Shown here: positions 16,435 through 25,226 of the stretch, piece by piece
Layout of the letters: the number at the start of each line of letters is the position of its first letter
Position numbering within the stretch: the first letter of the stretch is position 1
NCBI RefSeq assembly: GCF_900168295.1
Contig: NZ_FVZL01000015.1
Span: 1 to 64,000 of the forward strand
Reading direction: 5' to 3'
From: Arthrobacter sp. P2b
Lineage (GTDB): Bacteria; Actinomycetota; Actinomycetes; Actinomycetales; Micrococcaceae
DNA: 64,000 nucleotides
Notes under the pieces: model-generated
What the model was told of the DNA's origin: nothing
What the model saw: the letters and a program-made list of their open reading frames with translations, nothing else
Database searches by the model: none
Position numbers and translations under genes: made by a program

Positions 16435-17817
16435 GTGAGCGTAGAGCAACGCCCGGCAGGCAACAATGCCGGGTCCGCAGCCAAAGGGTCGGGGCTGAAG
16501 AAGATCGTCGCCGCCTCCATGGTGGGCACGGTGGTGGAGTGGTACGAATTCTTCCTCTACGCCACCGCAGCCACCCTGGTTTTCGGAAAGTACTTCTTCC
16601 CGGCTACCGGCAACGAGCTGGACGGCATCATCCAGGCCTTCATCACCTACGCCGTCGGCTTCGTGGCACGTCCGCTCGGTGGCATCGTGTTCGGCCAGAT
16701 CGGCGACAAGCTGGGCCGCAAGCCCACGCTGCAGCTGACCATCGTCATTGTGGGCGTGGCAACGTTCCTGATGGGCTGCCTGCCCGGATTCGCCGATATC
16801 GGCTACCTGGCACCCACCCTGCTGGTGGCGCTGCGCTTCATCCAGGGCTTCGCACTGGGCGGCGAATGGGGCGGTGCCGTGCTGCTGGTTGCCGAACACA
16901 GCCCCAACAAGTCCCGCGGCTTCTGGTCCAGCTGGCCGCAGGCGGCAGTACCCGTCGGCAACCTGCTGGCCACGCTGGTGCTCTTTATCATGTCCTCCAC
17001 CCTGAGCCCCGAGGCGTTCCTGGGCTGGGGCTGGCGCGTGGCGTTCTGGCTGTCCGCGGTGATCGTGTTTGTTGGTTACTACATCCGCACCCACGTCACG
17101 GAGGCCCCCATCTTCCTCGAGGCCAAGGCCCTGGTGGAGAAGGAGCAGGCCGTCAGCTACGGCGTGTTTGAAGTGGTCCGCAAGTACCCCAGGGGCATCC
17201 TTCAGGCCATGGGCCTGCGCTTCGCCGAGAACATCATGTACTACCTCGTGGTGAGCTTCTCCATCGTCTACCTCAAGAGCGTTCACCAGTACGACACATC
17301 CTCGCTCCTGCTGGCCCTGCTGATCGCCCACGTCATCCACTTCCTGGTCATCCCGCAGGTGGGGCGGCTCGTGGACACGCTGGGACGCAAGCCGGTGTAC
17401 CTGATCGGTGCCATCTCCGGGGCAGCCTGGCCGTTCTTCGCGTTCCCCATGTTCGATACCCGCAACGCCGTGATCATCGTCGCCGCCGTCACCATCGGCT
17501 TGTGCCTGCATGCCTTTATGTACGCCGGCCAGCCCGCCATCATGGCGGAACTGTTCCCCACCCGGATGCGGTACTCCGGTGTGTCGCTCGGTTCCCAGGT
17601 GACGTCCATTTTCGCCGGTTCGCTCGCCCCGCTGCTGGCCACGCAGTGGCTGAAGGACACCGGTTCCTGGGTACCCACGGCCCTGTACCTGGTGGTCGCC
17701 TGCATCGTCACCTCCATTGCCGTGCTGAGCCTGCGGGAGACCAAGGGCATTGCCCTGGAGGACGTGGACAAGGCCGACGCCGCCCGCGAGGGACTGCTCC
17801 CGGCGGCCCGGCGCTGA
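16435..17817 (+). CDS. MHS-family MFS transporter (metabolite:H+ symporter)
   Basis: 460 aa from GTG 16435, after AAGGAGA at 16424. About 12 membrane helices. Diagnostic MHS features are ASMVGTVVEWYEFFLYATAA, the cytoplasmic loop GQIGDKLGRKPTLQ, RFIQGFALGGEWGGAVLLVA and FPTRMRYSGVSLG. This subgroup includes transporters of proline/betaine, shikimate, alpha-ketoglutarate and aromatic acids; the substrate is not decided. It is followed 52 bp later by a 3-hydroxybutyrate-dehydrogenase-like gene, which suggests uptake of a short hydroxy or keto acid. Confidence 0.88.
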   Translation: MSVEQRPAGNNAGSAAKGSGLKKIVAASMVGTVVEWYEFFLYATAATLVFGKYFFPATGNELDGIIQAFITYAVGFVARPLGGIVFGQIGDKLGRKPTLQLTIVIVGVATFLMGCLPGFADIGYLAPTLLVALRFIQGFALGGEWGGAVLLVAEHSPNKSRGFWSSWPQAAVPVGNLLATLVLFIMSSTLSPEAFLGWGWRVAFWLSAVIVFVGYYIRTHVTEAPIFLEAKALVEKEQAVSYGVFEVVRKYPRGILQAMGLRFAENIMYYLVVSFSIVYLKSVHQYDTSSLLLALLIAHVIHFLVIPQVGRLVDTLGRKPVYLIGAISGAAWPFFAFPMFDTRNAVIIVAAVTIGLCLHAFMYAGQPAIMAELFPTRMRYSGVSLGSQVTSIFAGSLAPLLATQWLKDTGSWVPTALYLVVACIVTSIAVLSLRETKGIALEDVDKADAAREGLLPAARR

Positions 17818-17869
17818 GCTGCTTGAGCCGTTGGACAGCCAGTTGACTATGCATACGATGGGAAAAGTG

Positions 17870-18619
17870 ATGGAACACGATTTGAACGGCCGGAAGGCAC
17901 TTGTCACTGGCGGGGCCAGCGGCATCGGTGCCGCCTGCGTGCGGGAACTCGCCTCCCGCGGGGCAAAGGTAGCGGTGGCCGACGTCGACTCCGCCGGGGC
18001 CGCGGCCCTCGCCGATGAGGTGGGCGGCACGGCCTGGGTGGTGGATCTGCTGGACGTGGACTCGCTCGCCACCCTGAGCCTGGATTGCGACATTTTGGTG
18101 AACAACGCCGGGATCCAGCGCGTCAGCCCCATCGAGGAATTCGATCCCCTCCAATTCCGGCGGATCCTCACCCTGATGCTGGAAGCCCCGTTCCTGCTGA
18201 TCCGGGCAGCGCTGCCGCACATGTACGCCAACAATTTCGGCCGCATCATCAACGTGTCATCCGTGCACGGCATACGGGCCTCGCCATTCAAGAGCGCCTA
18301 TGTTTCCGCGAAGCACGGCCTTGAGGGGCTGAGCAAGGTGACGGCCTTGGAGGGCGGTGAGCACGGCGTGACGTCCAACTGCATCAACCCCGGCTATGTC
18401 CGCACCCCACTGGTGGAGAAGCAGCTTGCGGACCAGGCCCAGGTGCACGGCATCCCCGAGTCCGAAGTCCTGGCCAAAGTGATGCTCACCGAGTCCGCCA
18501 TCAAGCGCCTGGTGGAGCCTGAAGAGGTGGCCTCCCTGGTGGGATGGCTCGCATCCGGCCATGCCGGCATGGTCACCGGCGCCAGCTACACCATGGATGG
18601 CGGCTGGTCTGCCCGCTAG
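17870..18619 (+). CDS. 3-hydroxybutyrate dehydrogenase-like SDR
   Basis: 249 aa from ATG 17870 (MEHDLNGRKALVTGG); in-frame ATGs at 17849 and 17858 are possible and the ribosome site (GGGAAAAG) does not settle it. Classical SDR features: TGGASGIGAACV, NNAGIQRVSPIEEF, the catalytic Ser in NVSSVHG and Y144-V-S-A-K148. NCINPGYVRTPLVEKQ and the C-terminal VTGASYTMDGGWSAR are characteristic of D-3-hydroxybutyrate dehydrogenases. It probably forms an operon with the MHS transporter and oxidises 3-hydroxybutyrate to acetoacetate. Confidence 0.82.
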   Translation: MEHDLNGRKALVTGGASGIGAACVRELASRGAKVAVADVDSAGAAALADEVGGTAWVVDLLDVDSLATLSLDCDILVNNAGIQRVSPIEEFDPLQFRRILTLMLEAPFLLIRAALPHMYANNFGRIINVSSVHGIRASPFKSAYVSAKHGLEGLSKVTALEGGEHGVTSNCINPGYVRTPLVEKQLADQAQVHGIPESEVLAKVMLTESAIKRLVEPEEVASLVGWLASGHAGMVTGASYTMDGGWSAR

Positions 18620-18640
18620 GCACTCTTTGGTAATCCGCAC

Positions 18641-18675
18641 AGCTGGACTGGCCGCCTTCAGCGGCTAGTCCAGCT
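18641..18675. terminator. Bidirectional terminator hairpin
   Basis: AGCTGGACTGGCCGC (18641-18655) pairs with GCGGCTAGTCCAGCT (18661-18675) across a CTTCA loop, with one G-T mismatch in 15 pairs. It ends the dehydrogenase transcript and overlaps the last codons and stop of the convergent small gene. Confidence 0.8.
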
Positions 18676-18928
18676 TCTTGAGTTGCCGGTGGTCGTAGAA
18701 GAAAACGCCCTCGGCGGTATCCACGCCCGCGGACAAGCCCTGCAGGAACACCACCACTCCCTCGCGGCGGCCCTTGAAGGGATCGTCGGCCACCACGGCG
18801 TCGCCGATCCTGTACGGGGACCGCGGGGCGAAGGGCCTCGCAATGCGGCTCCACGTCTGCGCCGCGACCGAGGCCAGGCTCACCGGTTTACCCATGCTCG
18901 ACAGGTCCTGGACATATGCTTTGACCAT
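18665..18928 (-). CDS. Small conserved protein with beta-rich C-terminus, unknown function
   Basis: 87 aa. The start ATG 18928 (MVKAYVQDLSS) is fixed by a strong AAGGAGGTG 6-14 bases upstream; the open frame extends 33 codons further without support. The N-terminus is polar and helical. The second half (YRIGDAVVADDPFKGRREGV, then VFLQGL and GVFFYDHRQLKKLD) reads like a small beta-barrel. No signal peptide or membrane segment. The upstream 200 bp hold a 9-bp direct repeat (ACACCAGTC/ACACCAGTA near 19055) but no other gene. Confidence 0.6.
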   Translation of the reverse strand: MVKAYVQDLSSMGKPVSLASVAAQTWSRIARPFAPRSPYRIGDAVVADDPFKGRREGVVVFLQGLSAGVDTAEGVFFYDHRQLKKLD

Positions 18929-19132
18929 GCGTACCACCTCCTTGCGGCGGCAATCAGCCGCACGCTGTCGGTGCAGGTAACCGGAACGCTCCCAGCGCGA
19001 GGACGGCCCTCCAATTCCGGCTGGCACCGTACGCCAAAGCTATTCGCTATTCACACCAGTCACACCAGTAACAAGTACTCAGATTAAAAATGGGCACTAC
19101 TTGCTTTTGGTGCGGGACCGCCGGCGGTCGAT

Positions 19133-19522
19133 TCAGGCGAGCGGTGAGCGCTTGCCGTTGATGATTTCGTCAGCGTTGTCGAACGCCCAGCCCACCAGCG
19201 GAACAAGCAGGCCGCTCAGCTCATAGCCCTTGTCGGTCAGGCTGTAATCCACCCGCGGCGGTATGACCGGCTGGGCCTTCCTGCTGACCAGGCCGTCCCG
19301 TTCAAGCGTCTTCAGCGTCTGGGCGAGCATCTTTTCGCTGATGCCCTCGGCCCGCCGTCGTAATTCGCTCCACCGCTGCTCACCTTCGGACAGGGACAGC
19401 AGGATCAGTACGCCCCACTTGCTGGTGATGTGGTCCAGCAGGGTCCGGCTGGGGCACCCGGCCGGGAAGACGCCGTCGGCAAAGCTCATGGGCAGGGGGA
19501 GCGGACGCGTGATTGCTTCCAT
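19133..19522 (-). CDS. HxlR-family winged-helix regulator
   Basis: 129 aa. HxlR features: CPSRTLLDHITSKWGVLILL, WSELRRRAEGISEKMLAQTL, then KTLERDGLVSRKAQPVIPPR and VDYSLTDKGYEL. These regulators (YodB/QorR type) often have a redox-active Cys near the N-terminus, and C23 is in that position here. AAGGTGG precedes the ATG. It is divergent from a QorB-like quinone reductase, the classic target arrangement, so it probably represses that gene and itself in response to quinone or aldehyde stress. Confidence 0.88.
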   Translation of the reverse strand: MEAITRPLPLPMSFADGVFPAGCPSRTLLDHITSKWGVLILLSLSEGEQRWSELRRRAEGISEKMLAQTLKTLERDGLVSRKAQPVIPPRVDYSLTDKGYELSGLLVPLVGWAFDNADEIINGKRSPLA

Positions 19523-19544
19523 GCTTCCACCTTACCGCTAGGTC

Positions 19545-19569
19545 AGTACCTTACTTCAAAGTGCGTACT
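19545..19569. promoter_or_regulatory. Candidate HxlR operator
   Basis: AGTAC (19545-19549) and GTACT (19565-19569) flank an inner dyad ACTT-CA-AAGT (19553-19562). It lies between the divergent HxlR and QorB-like genes, where the regulator would be expected to bind. Confidence 0.5.
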
Positions 19570-19643
19570 CTCTTTTGGGAAGTAATCCGTCAGGGCGCTG
19601 GTTGTGCCTTTCGACAACCCAGTACTTCCCGAAAGGATTCATC

Positions 19644-20507
19644 GTGAGCATCGTTGTAACAGGAGCCACCGGACAGCTCGGCCGCCACGTCGTCGAGGCC
19701 CTGCTGGAGCGCAACGTTCCTGCAGGGGACATTGTGGCCACCGGACGTTCCATCGAGAAACTGGCGGACTTCGCCGCGCAGGGCGTCGATGTCCGCGCCA
19801 TCGACTATGCCGACGCCGCCTCGGTGGCTGCTGCCCTCCAGGGTGCCCGCCGCGTGCTGCTGATCTCCGGCAGCGAGGTGGGCCAGCGGGTGGAGCAGCA
19901 CCGTACTGTCATCGAGGTCGCCAAGGCTGAAGGCGTGGAGCTGCTGGCCTACACCAGCATTGCCAACGCCGACACCACCGGCATGAAGCTGGCGGCGGAG
20001 CACAAGGAGACCGAAGCCATCCTCCGCGAATCCGGCGTCCCCTTCGTCCTGCTGCGCAACGGCTGGTACCTGGAAAACTACACCGAGCAGCTGCCCGGGA
20101 CCCTGGCGCAGGGTGCGATCGCGGGCAGCGCCGGAGACGGCAAGGTCAGCGGCGCGGCGCGGGTCGACTACGCGCACGCGGCCGCGGCGGTGCTGGTAGC
20201 TGAGGGCCAGGCCGGCAAGGTCTACGAGTTGGGTGGCGACGAGGCATTCACCATGGCGGACCTCGCGGCCGAAATCACCGCAGCGACCGGCAAGGACATC
20301 AGCTACAACAACCTGCCTGCCGAGGACTACGCCGGACTGCTGAAGGGTGTTGGTGTTCCCGAGGCCTTTGCCGAGATCCTGGCTGATTCGGACCTCGGTA
20401 TTGCCAGGGGTGATCTCCTGGTCAGCACAGGTGACCTGCGGACGCTGATCGGCCGCCCGGCCATGTCGCTCGCCCAAGCGGTACGCTCCGCCGCGGCTTC
20501 TGCCTAG
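19644..20507 (+). CDS. QorB-like NAD(P)H quinone oxidoreductase (SDR, NmrA-type)
   Basis: 287 aa from GTG 19644, preceded by GAAAGGA. The N-terminal nucleotide-binding loop is VTGATGQLGRHVVEALL, and the family pattern continues with VRAIDYADAASVAAAL, LLISGSEVGQRVEQH and VLLRNGWYLENYTEQL. This matches NADPH:quinone oxidoreductase QorB and related atypical SDRs that lack the YxxxK catalytic pair. It is paired with a divergent HxlR regulator, supporting a quinone-stress role. Confidence 0.88.
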   Translation: MSIVVTGATGQLGRHVVEALLERNVPAGDIVATGRSIEKLADFAAQGVDVRAIDYADAASVAAALQGARRVLLISGSEVGQRVEQHRTVIEVAKAEGVELLAYTSIANADTTGMKLAAEHKETEAILRESGVPFVLLRNGWYLENYTEQLPGTLAQGAIAGSAGDGKVSGAARVDYAHAAAAVLVAEGQAGKVYELGGDEAFTMADLAAEITAATGKDISYNNLPAEDYAGLLKGVGVPEAFAEILADSDLGIARGDLLVSTGDLRTLIGRPAMSLAQAVRSAAASA

Positions 20508-20515
20508 TTTTCATG

Positions 20516-20553
20516 GAAAGTGCCCGGTTCCCTGGTGGGACCGGGCACTTTCT
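20516..20553. terminator. Terminator hairpin between convergent genes
   Basis: GAAAGTGCCCGG-T-T-CCC pairs with GGGACCGGGCACTTTC across a TGGT loop, with one bulged T. It follows the QorB-like stop by 8 bases and serves the convergent LysE-family gene as well. Confidence 0.85.
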
Positions 20554-20603
20554 GTCTCTGGGATCGCCGGCACTGCGGCGGGCTCGGCCCTGAGGGCTGG
20601 TTC

Positions 20604-21242
20604 TCAGGACTTGCTGCCGGTGAGGGCGAGGGTGCCGCCGAGCCCGATCATTAAGGCACCGCCGGTCACCTCCACGGCTGAACCCCGCCCGGGCGAGCGG
20701 GCGAACCATCGCCTGGCCGTCCCTGCCGCGATGGCCCACATGCTGTCCGAGACCAGGGCGATCACCAGGAACACCGAACCGAGCAGTCCCAGCTGGAACG
20801 GGATGGCACCCGACGCGTAGTCCACGAACTGCGGCAGCACGGCAACAAAGAAAACGACGGATTTCGGGTTGGTGGCTCCAACCACTGCGCCCTCTCCCAC
20901 CAGCCGCCGCCAGGGCGTGGAATGGGCTGGTTGATGTTCGGCCTCGATGCGGCTGTGGCGGTGCCTGATGGCTTGGATCCCGAGGTAAACGAGGTAAGCG
21001 GCACCGGCAAACTTCACCACGGTGAAGAGGATCACGGATTGTGCCACCACAATGCCCAGGCCCAGGGCCACTGCTGCCACCTGGACCAGTTGGCCGGTCG
21101 CATTACCCAGGACAGTGAGGACTCCGCCCTTCCAACCGAGAGCCAGCGAGCGGCCGATCACGAACAGGACGCTCGGCCCCGGCACGGCGATCAGCACCAC
21201 TGAAGCCAACGAAAACGCCAGCAGGTTGGAGAGGGGAACCAT
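20604..21242 (-). CDS. LysE/RhtB-family amino acid exporter
   Basis: 212 aa from ATG 21242; the frame is open further upstream but the family begins here (MVPLSNLLAFSLASVVLIAV). The LysE/RhtB signature PGPSVLFVIGRSLALGWKGG, the second-helix pattern VLGNATGQLVQVAAVALGLG and the mid-protein ATNPKSVVFFVAVLPQFVD are present, with about six membrane helices. It would export an amino acid or homoserine-lactone-like compound by proton antiport. A GGAG lies about 12 bases before the start. Downstream it converges on the quinone reductase. Confidence 0.85.
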   Translation of the reverse strand: MVPLSNLLAFSLASVVLIAVPGPSVLFVIGRSLALGWKGGVLTVLGNATGQLVQVAAVALGLGIVVAQSVILFTVVKFAGAAYLVYLGIQAIRHRHSRIEAEHQPAHSTPWRRLVGEGAVVGATNPKSVVFFVAVLPQFVDYASGAIPFQLGLLGSVFLVIALVSDSMWAIAAGTARRWFARSPGRGSAVEVTGGALMIGLGGTLALTGSKS

Positions 21243-21306
21243 GCCTGATCTTAGCTCCGGAAGGACCGGGCGGGCACAGGTCTGGCCGCAGCCGTCGGAT
21301 CGGGAC

Positions 21307-22797
21307 CTAATCGCCGCCGCGGACCGCCGTGACCACCGGCAGCGGTGAGGTCTCGTCCACAAGTTCGGCCCGCCGTCGTCCGTCACCCTTGATCCACAGC
21401 CGGTAGGCAAGGACCAGGAGAGCCAGCCACGCGCCGCCCACGTAGAGCGCGATCCTCGTGTCCTCAAACGCGCCCAGGACGGCGATGACCAGTGCCATAA
21501 AGGCAATGGTGAGGACAGAGGCCGCCGGCCACCAGGGCGAGGGGAATTCCGACGCCGGCAGGCCGGTCCGTGCGATCTCCCGCTTCATTGCCACGTGGGA
21601 CGCGAGGATCATGATCCACACCCACACGGTGGCGAAGGTGGCGATGGAGGCGATGAGGATGAAGACATCCTTGGGAATGACCGCATTCAGGACCACGCCC
21701 ACCAGAAGGATGGCCGTCATCATGACCACTGTCATCCAGGGGACCCCATGCCGGGACACCTTGCCGAAGGCGGCCGGGGCGTGGCCCTGCCTGGACAGCC
21801 CGAAGAGGATCCGCCCGGCACCGAAGATGTCGCTGTTGATGGCGGAAAGGGCGGCTGTTATGACGACGGCGTTGAGGATGTGCGGCGCCGCAGGGATGCC
21901 GAGTCCGCTGAAGATCTGCACGAACGGGCTGCCGTTGCTGCCGATCTCGTTCCAGGGGAAGAGGCTCATAAGGACACCCAGGGTCAGGACGTAGAACAAC
22001 AGGACGCGCACCGGCACGGTGTTGACGGCCTTGGGGATGACCTTCTTCGGGTCTGCGGCCTCGCCGGCGGTAATGCCCAGGGTCTCGATCCCGCCGAAGG
22101 CGAACATGACCACGGCGAAGGATGCCAGGATCCCTTCGAAGCCATGCGGGAACATGCCGCCGTGCTCAACGAGGTTTCCCAGTCCCGGGGCGACGCTGGA
22201 ACCGCCCGCCTGGAAGCCGAAGGCCATGATCGCGGCACCGCCGGCGATCATGGCGATAATGGCGGCCACCTTGATCAGTGAAAACCAGAACTCCAGCTCC
22301 CCGAAGACCTTGACGCTGAGGAGGTTCAGGGCAGCCAGGAAGCAGATGATGGCCAGGATCCAGATCCACCGGTCCACCTGGGGGAACCAGAAGCCCATGT
22401 AGATACTGAAGGCTGTCACGTCCGCGATGGCGACAATTGCCATCTCAAAGACATAGGTCCAGCCACTGACAAAGCCGGCCAGGGGGCCAAGGTAACGGCT
22501 TGCATACTGTCCGAAGGAGCCGGAGACGGGGTGCCTCACCGCCATCTCGCCCAGGGCCCGCATCACCATGAACACGGCGGCGCCGCCGATGATGTAGGCC
22601 AGCAGGACGGCCGGTCCGGCTTTTTGGATGGCGGAGGCGGACCCGTAGAAGAGGCCGGTGCCGATGGCCGAGCCCAGGGCCATGAACCGGATGTGGCGGA
22701 CGTTCAGCCCCCGGTTAAGGACGCTCCCGACGGCGGCTGCTGGGGTTCGCTGTCCGGCCGGACTGTCGTTCCTGGTGGGGTTTGGTGCTGCTTGCAT
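21307..22797 (-). CDS. APC-superfamily amino acid permease (AAT family)
   Basis: 496 aa with about 12 helices. The AAT features are RHIRFMALGSAIGTGLFYGS in helix 1, GEMAVRHPVSGSFGQYASRY and GWTYVFEMAIVAIADVTAFS, then FGGIETLGITAGEAADPKKV and SRQGHAPAAFGKVSRHGVPW. The family includes proline, GABA, aromatic and histidine permeases. The hut genes start 2.6 kb away on the other strand, so histidine is a possible substrate, but nothing in the sequence proves it. GAAGGTATTTGC precedes the ATG at 22797. Confidence 0.88.
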   Translation of the reverse strand: MQAAPNPTRNDSPAGQRTPAAAVGSVLNRGLNVRHIRFMALGSAIGTGLFYGSASAIQKAGPAVLLAYIIGGAAVFMVMRALGEMAVRHPVSGSFGQYASRYLGPLAGFVSGWTYVFEMAIVAIADVTAFSIYMGFWFPQVDRWIWILAIICFLAALNLLSVKVFGELEFWFSLIKVAAIIAMIAGGAAIMAFGFQAGGSSVAPGLGNLVEHGGMFPHGFEGILASFAVVMFAFGGIETLGITAGEAADPKKVIPKAVNTVPVRVLLFYVLTLGVLMSLFPWNEIGSNGSPFVQIFSGLGIPAAPHILNAVVITAALSAINSDIFGAGRILFGLSRQGHAPAAFGKVSRHGVPWMTVVMMTAILLVGVVLNAVIPKDVFILIASIATFATVWVWIMILASHVAMKREIARTGLPASEFPSPWWPAASVLTIAFMALVIAVLGAFEDTRIALYVGGAWLALLVLAYRLWIKGDGRRRAELVDETSPLPVVTAVRGGD

Positions 22798-22852
22798 GCA
22801 AATACCTTCTCGTCATTGGGAGGGGAACCGGTAACCAGCAGACCACTTTCGA

Positions 22853-23137
22853 GTGCGGGGTGATGAGCCTCACGGGAGGTTGGTGTCTTTCATCGCAGAC
22901 TGGCTGGTTCTTCCCTGCGGGCTTTCTGCTCGCTGGTACAGAACTATTGACGCGGTGTCGGGTTCTCTTTACGTTGGTGACGCCACGCGGGTGGGGGTCA
23001 CCCGCCAGAATTTCATCGCCATCGAACAGGGCCGGTATTCACCGTCGCTGGAGATGGCCTTCCAGATCGCCCATGTGCTCGGCGTTTCGCTTGAGGACGT
23101 GTTCCAGTACCCGCAGCCAGAAGGAGATCAGCCATGA
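22853..23137 (+). pseudogene. Truncated XRE-type helix-turn-helix regulator
   Basis: The open frame is 94 codons, but only the last ~49 (from 22988, RVGVTRQNFIAIEQGRYSPS) resemble anything known: the recognition helix and following helices of the small XRE regulators of the YgzD/HTH_3 type, ending in VLGVSLEDVFQYPQPEGDQP. The usual first ~20 residues (LRELRAERGWSQ-like) are absent in all three frames upstream and are replaced by unrelated sequence. The TGA overlaps the next ATG, so the remnant still couples translation of the dehydrogenase. Confidence 0.6.
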
Positions 23138-24108
23138 AAGCTATCGTGCAGGACGTTTATGGAGCGGCGGACGTGCTTCAGTTGCGTGAGATCGCGCGGC
23201 CTGTGCCGGGTGATGGTGAGGTCCTTATCCGGGTGCGGGCCGCCGGCGTCGACCAGGGGGTCTGGCACCTGATGACGGGGCTGCCCTATCTGATCAGGCT
23301 TTTCGGTTACGGAATGAGGAAGCCCAAGACGCCGGTGCGGGGCCGGGAGGTGGCCGGCGTTGTGGAGGCTGTGGGAGCCGATGTTGACCGCTTCCGGGTG
23401 GGCGACGAAGTTTATGGAACCTGCGAGGGGTCCTTTGCGGAATACGTCTGCGCGAGGGAGGACAAGCTGGCGCGGAAGCCCGTGAACCTCTCATTCGAGG
23501 AGGCGGCGGCAGCTCCCATTTCCGGTGTTACGGCCCTTCAGGCTGTCCGCGACGCCGGCGAGGTCACCGTTGGGCAAAAGGTGCTGGTCATTGGGGCGGG
23601 CGGGGGAGTGGGCTCCTTCGCCGTGCAACTGGCGAAGGCCTTCGGGGCGGAGGTCACCGGGGTCTGCAGTACCGGCAAAATGGACCTCGTCCGGTCCCTC
23701 GGGGCCGATGCAGTTATTGACTACAAGAACTCTGAGATCATCAGTGGCGGAAAGCTGTACGACGTCATCCTGGATACCGCCGGCAACCGGCCGCTGTCCG
23801 TCCTCCGGCGGGTGCTCGGGCCACAGGGAACGCTGGTGATCGTCGGAGGCGAAGGCGGCGGCAAGCTGACCGGCGGCTTTGAGCGGTCGATTGGGGCGCC
23901 CTTTGCTTCACTTTTCTCGCGCCAGAAATTCAAGGGGCTTGTCTCAAAGGAGACACACCTGGACCTGGAAGCACTCTCATCGCTCATTGAAGCCGGCAGC
24001 GTGAAGCCTGCCGTCGACACGGTCTTCCCCCTTGAGGAAGCTCCGGCCGCCATCGCCTACCTGCACGAGGGGCGGAGCCGGGGCAAGGTGGTGGTCGGGG
24101 TTTCATAA
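23134..24108 (+). CDS. NAD(P)-dependent alcohol dehydrogenase / quinone reductase (MDR)
   Basis: 324 aa medium-chain dehydrogenase. GroES-like N-terminus (MKAIVQDVYGAADVLQLREI, RVRAAGVDQGVWHLMTG, GREVAGVVEAVGADV), then the Rossmann motif GAGGGVGSFAVQLAKAFGAE and C-terminal LIEAGSVKPAVDTVFPLEEA. The zinc-ligand Cys/His pattern of classical ADHs is missing, as in the zinc-free quinone reductase branch. It is translationally coupled to the truncated HTH gene; HTH plus MDR pairs are frequent in actinobacteria. Confidence 0.85.
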   Translation: MKAIVQDVYGAADVLQLREIARPVPGDGEVLIRVRAAGVDQGVWHLMTGLPYLIRLFGYGMRKPKTPVRGREVAGVVEAVGADVDRFRVGDEVYGTCEGSFAEYVCAREDKLARKPVNLSFEEAAAAPISGVTALQAVRDAGEVTVGQKVLVIGAGGGVGSFAVQLAKAFGAEVTGVCSTGKMDLVRSLGADAVIDYKNSEIISGGKLYDVILDTAGNRPLSVLRRVLGPQGTLVIVGGEGGGKLTGGFERSIGAPFASLFSRQKFKGLVSKETHLDLEALSSLIEAGSVKPAVDTVFPLEEAPAAIAYLHEGRSRGKVVVGVS

Positions 24109-24202
24109 CGCCAGAAATCCCGCGCTCCGACCCCGTCAAGGCACCGGGGCTGGTCCTGGCCGTCCAGGAGACTGCATTGTGCGGTCAGACGTTGCGGCAC
24201 TA

Positions 24203-24219
24203 TCTGGTATCCCGGACAG
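24203..24219. promoter_or_regulatory. IclR operator-like site 1 (before iclR)
   Basis: TCTGGTATCCCGGACAG, a 17-base site with an imperfect inverted repeat TCTGG/CCGGA. It matches a site before hutU (25227) at 15 of 17 positions and a second site before the regulator (24270) at 13 of 17. Confidence 0.6.
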
Positions 24220-24269
24220 TGCCTAGTCTCACGTAGTGCTTCCGGGGGAACGAAGGGCGCAAGGTTAAG

Positions 24270-24286
24270 TACGGGATCCCGGATAG
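24270..24286. promoter_or_regulatory. IclR operator-like site 2 (before iclR)
   Basis: TACGGGATCCCGGATAG, sharing GG-AT-CCCGGA-AG with site 1. It lies 36 bases before the chosen GTG, where binding would block autogenous transcription. Confidence 0.55.
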
Positions 24287-24321
24287 CGTCGGGGCCGCAC
24301 ATGAGAAATGGAGGAGTTCCG

Positions 24322-25143
24322 GTGTTAGTTACGGAAGCGAGGCCGCTGGCCGGCAGCACATCAAAGGCGGCGTCCAAGGTTCCCGCCGCCGAAAACACCC
24401 TGCGCATCCTCAAACTGCTGGCCTCCCGCCGCGGTCCCATGGCAGCCTCGCAAATTGCTTCTTCCCTGGGCTTGCCCCGATCCAGCGTCTACCACCTGCT
24501 GGGAGTGATGGAAGCCAACGGGTTTGTGCTCCACCTCCATGAAGAACAGCGGTACGGTCTGGGGATCAGCGCCTTTGAGCTCAGTTCCGCGTATTCGAGG
24601 CAGGAACCGTTGTCGCGGCTGGGCCGCCCTCTTCTTGCTTCCCTCGTGGATGCACTGGGGGAGAGCGCGCACCTGGCCGTGCTGCATGGGCGGGATGTCC
24701 TCTACATTGTCGAGGAGCGGGCCAAGAACCGCCCGTCGCTGGTGACCGACGTCGGCGTCCGGCTCCCCAGCCACCTCACCGCCAGCGGGCGGGCCATCCT
24801 TGCCGCCCTGCCCAAATCCCAGGTCCGCGCGCTGTACCCGAATGCAGCCGCATTTACGGCCCGGCACGAGACCGAGTCGCCCATCATGAAGTACTCCGCC
24901 TTGTCCTCACACCTGGACCGGGTCCGGCAAAGGGGTTACGCCACTGAACACGGCGAGGTGACCCCCGGCTTCGGCTCCATCGCCGCCGCCGTGACCGACC
25001 ACCTTGGCTGGCCCACCGCGGCCGTGGCGGTCACATTCCTTGAGGACAAATTGCAGCCGGAAGAGTGGCCCGTCCTGGCGGCGCGTGTCCAAAAGGTCGC
25101 AGACGAGCTCTCGGTCCGAATCCACGGCCGACCAGTCAAATAA
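24322..25143 (+). CDS. IclR-family regulator, probable hut regulator
   Basis: 273 aa from GTG 24322, chosen because GGAGGAG sits 5-11 bases upstream; an ATG at 24301 would add seven residues without a ribosome site. The N-terminal winged helix is AENTLRILKLLASRRGPMAA and SQIASSLGLPRSSVYHLLGV. The C-terminal effector domain has VRLPSHLTASGRAILAALPK and RQRGYATEHGEVTPGFGSIA. It lies immediately before hutU in the same direction, and three shared 17-base sites mark its own and the hutU upstream regions, so it likely controls histidine degradation. Confidence 0.85.
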   Translation: MLVTEARPLAGSTSKAASKVPAAENTLRILKLLASRRGPMAASQIASSLGLPRSSVYHLLGVMEANGFVLHLHEEQRYGLGISAFELSSAYSRQEPLSRLGRPLLASLVDALGESAHLAVLHGRDVLYIVEERAKNRPSLVTDVGVRLPSHLTASGRAILAALPKSQVRALYPNAAAFTARHETESPIMKYSALSSHLDRVRQRGYATEHGEVTPGFGSIAAAVTDHLGWPTAAVAVTFLEDKLQPEEWPVLAARVQKVADELSVRIHGRPVK

Positions 25144-25226
25144 AGCTCGTTGCTCCATCACCTACGGCTGCTAAAACCCCGGAATGGGAGCCTTGAGTGA
25201 CAGAGCAACTCGGCCAGCCGGGCTTG

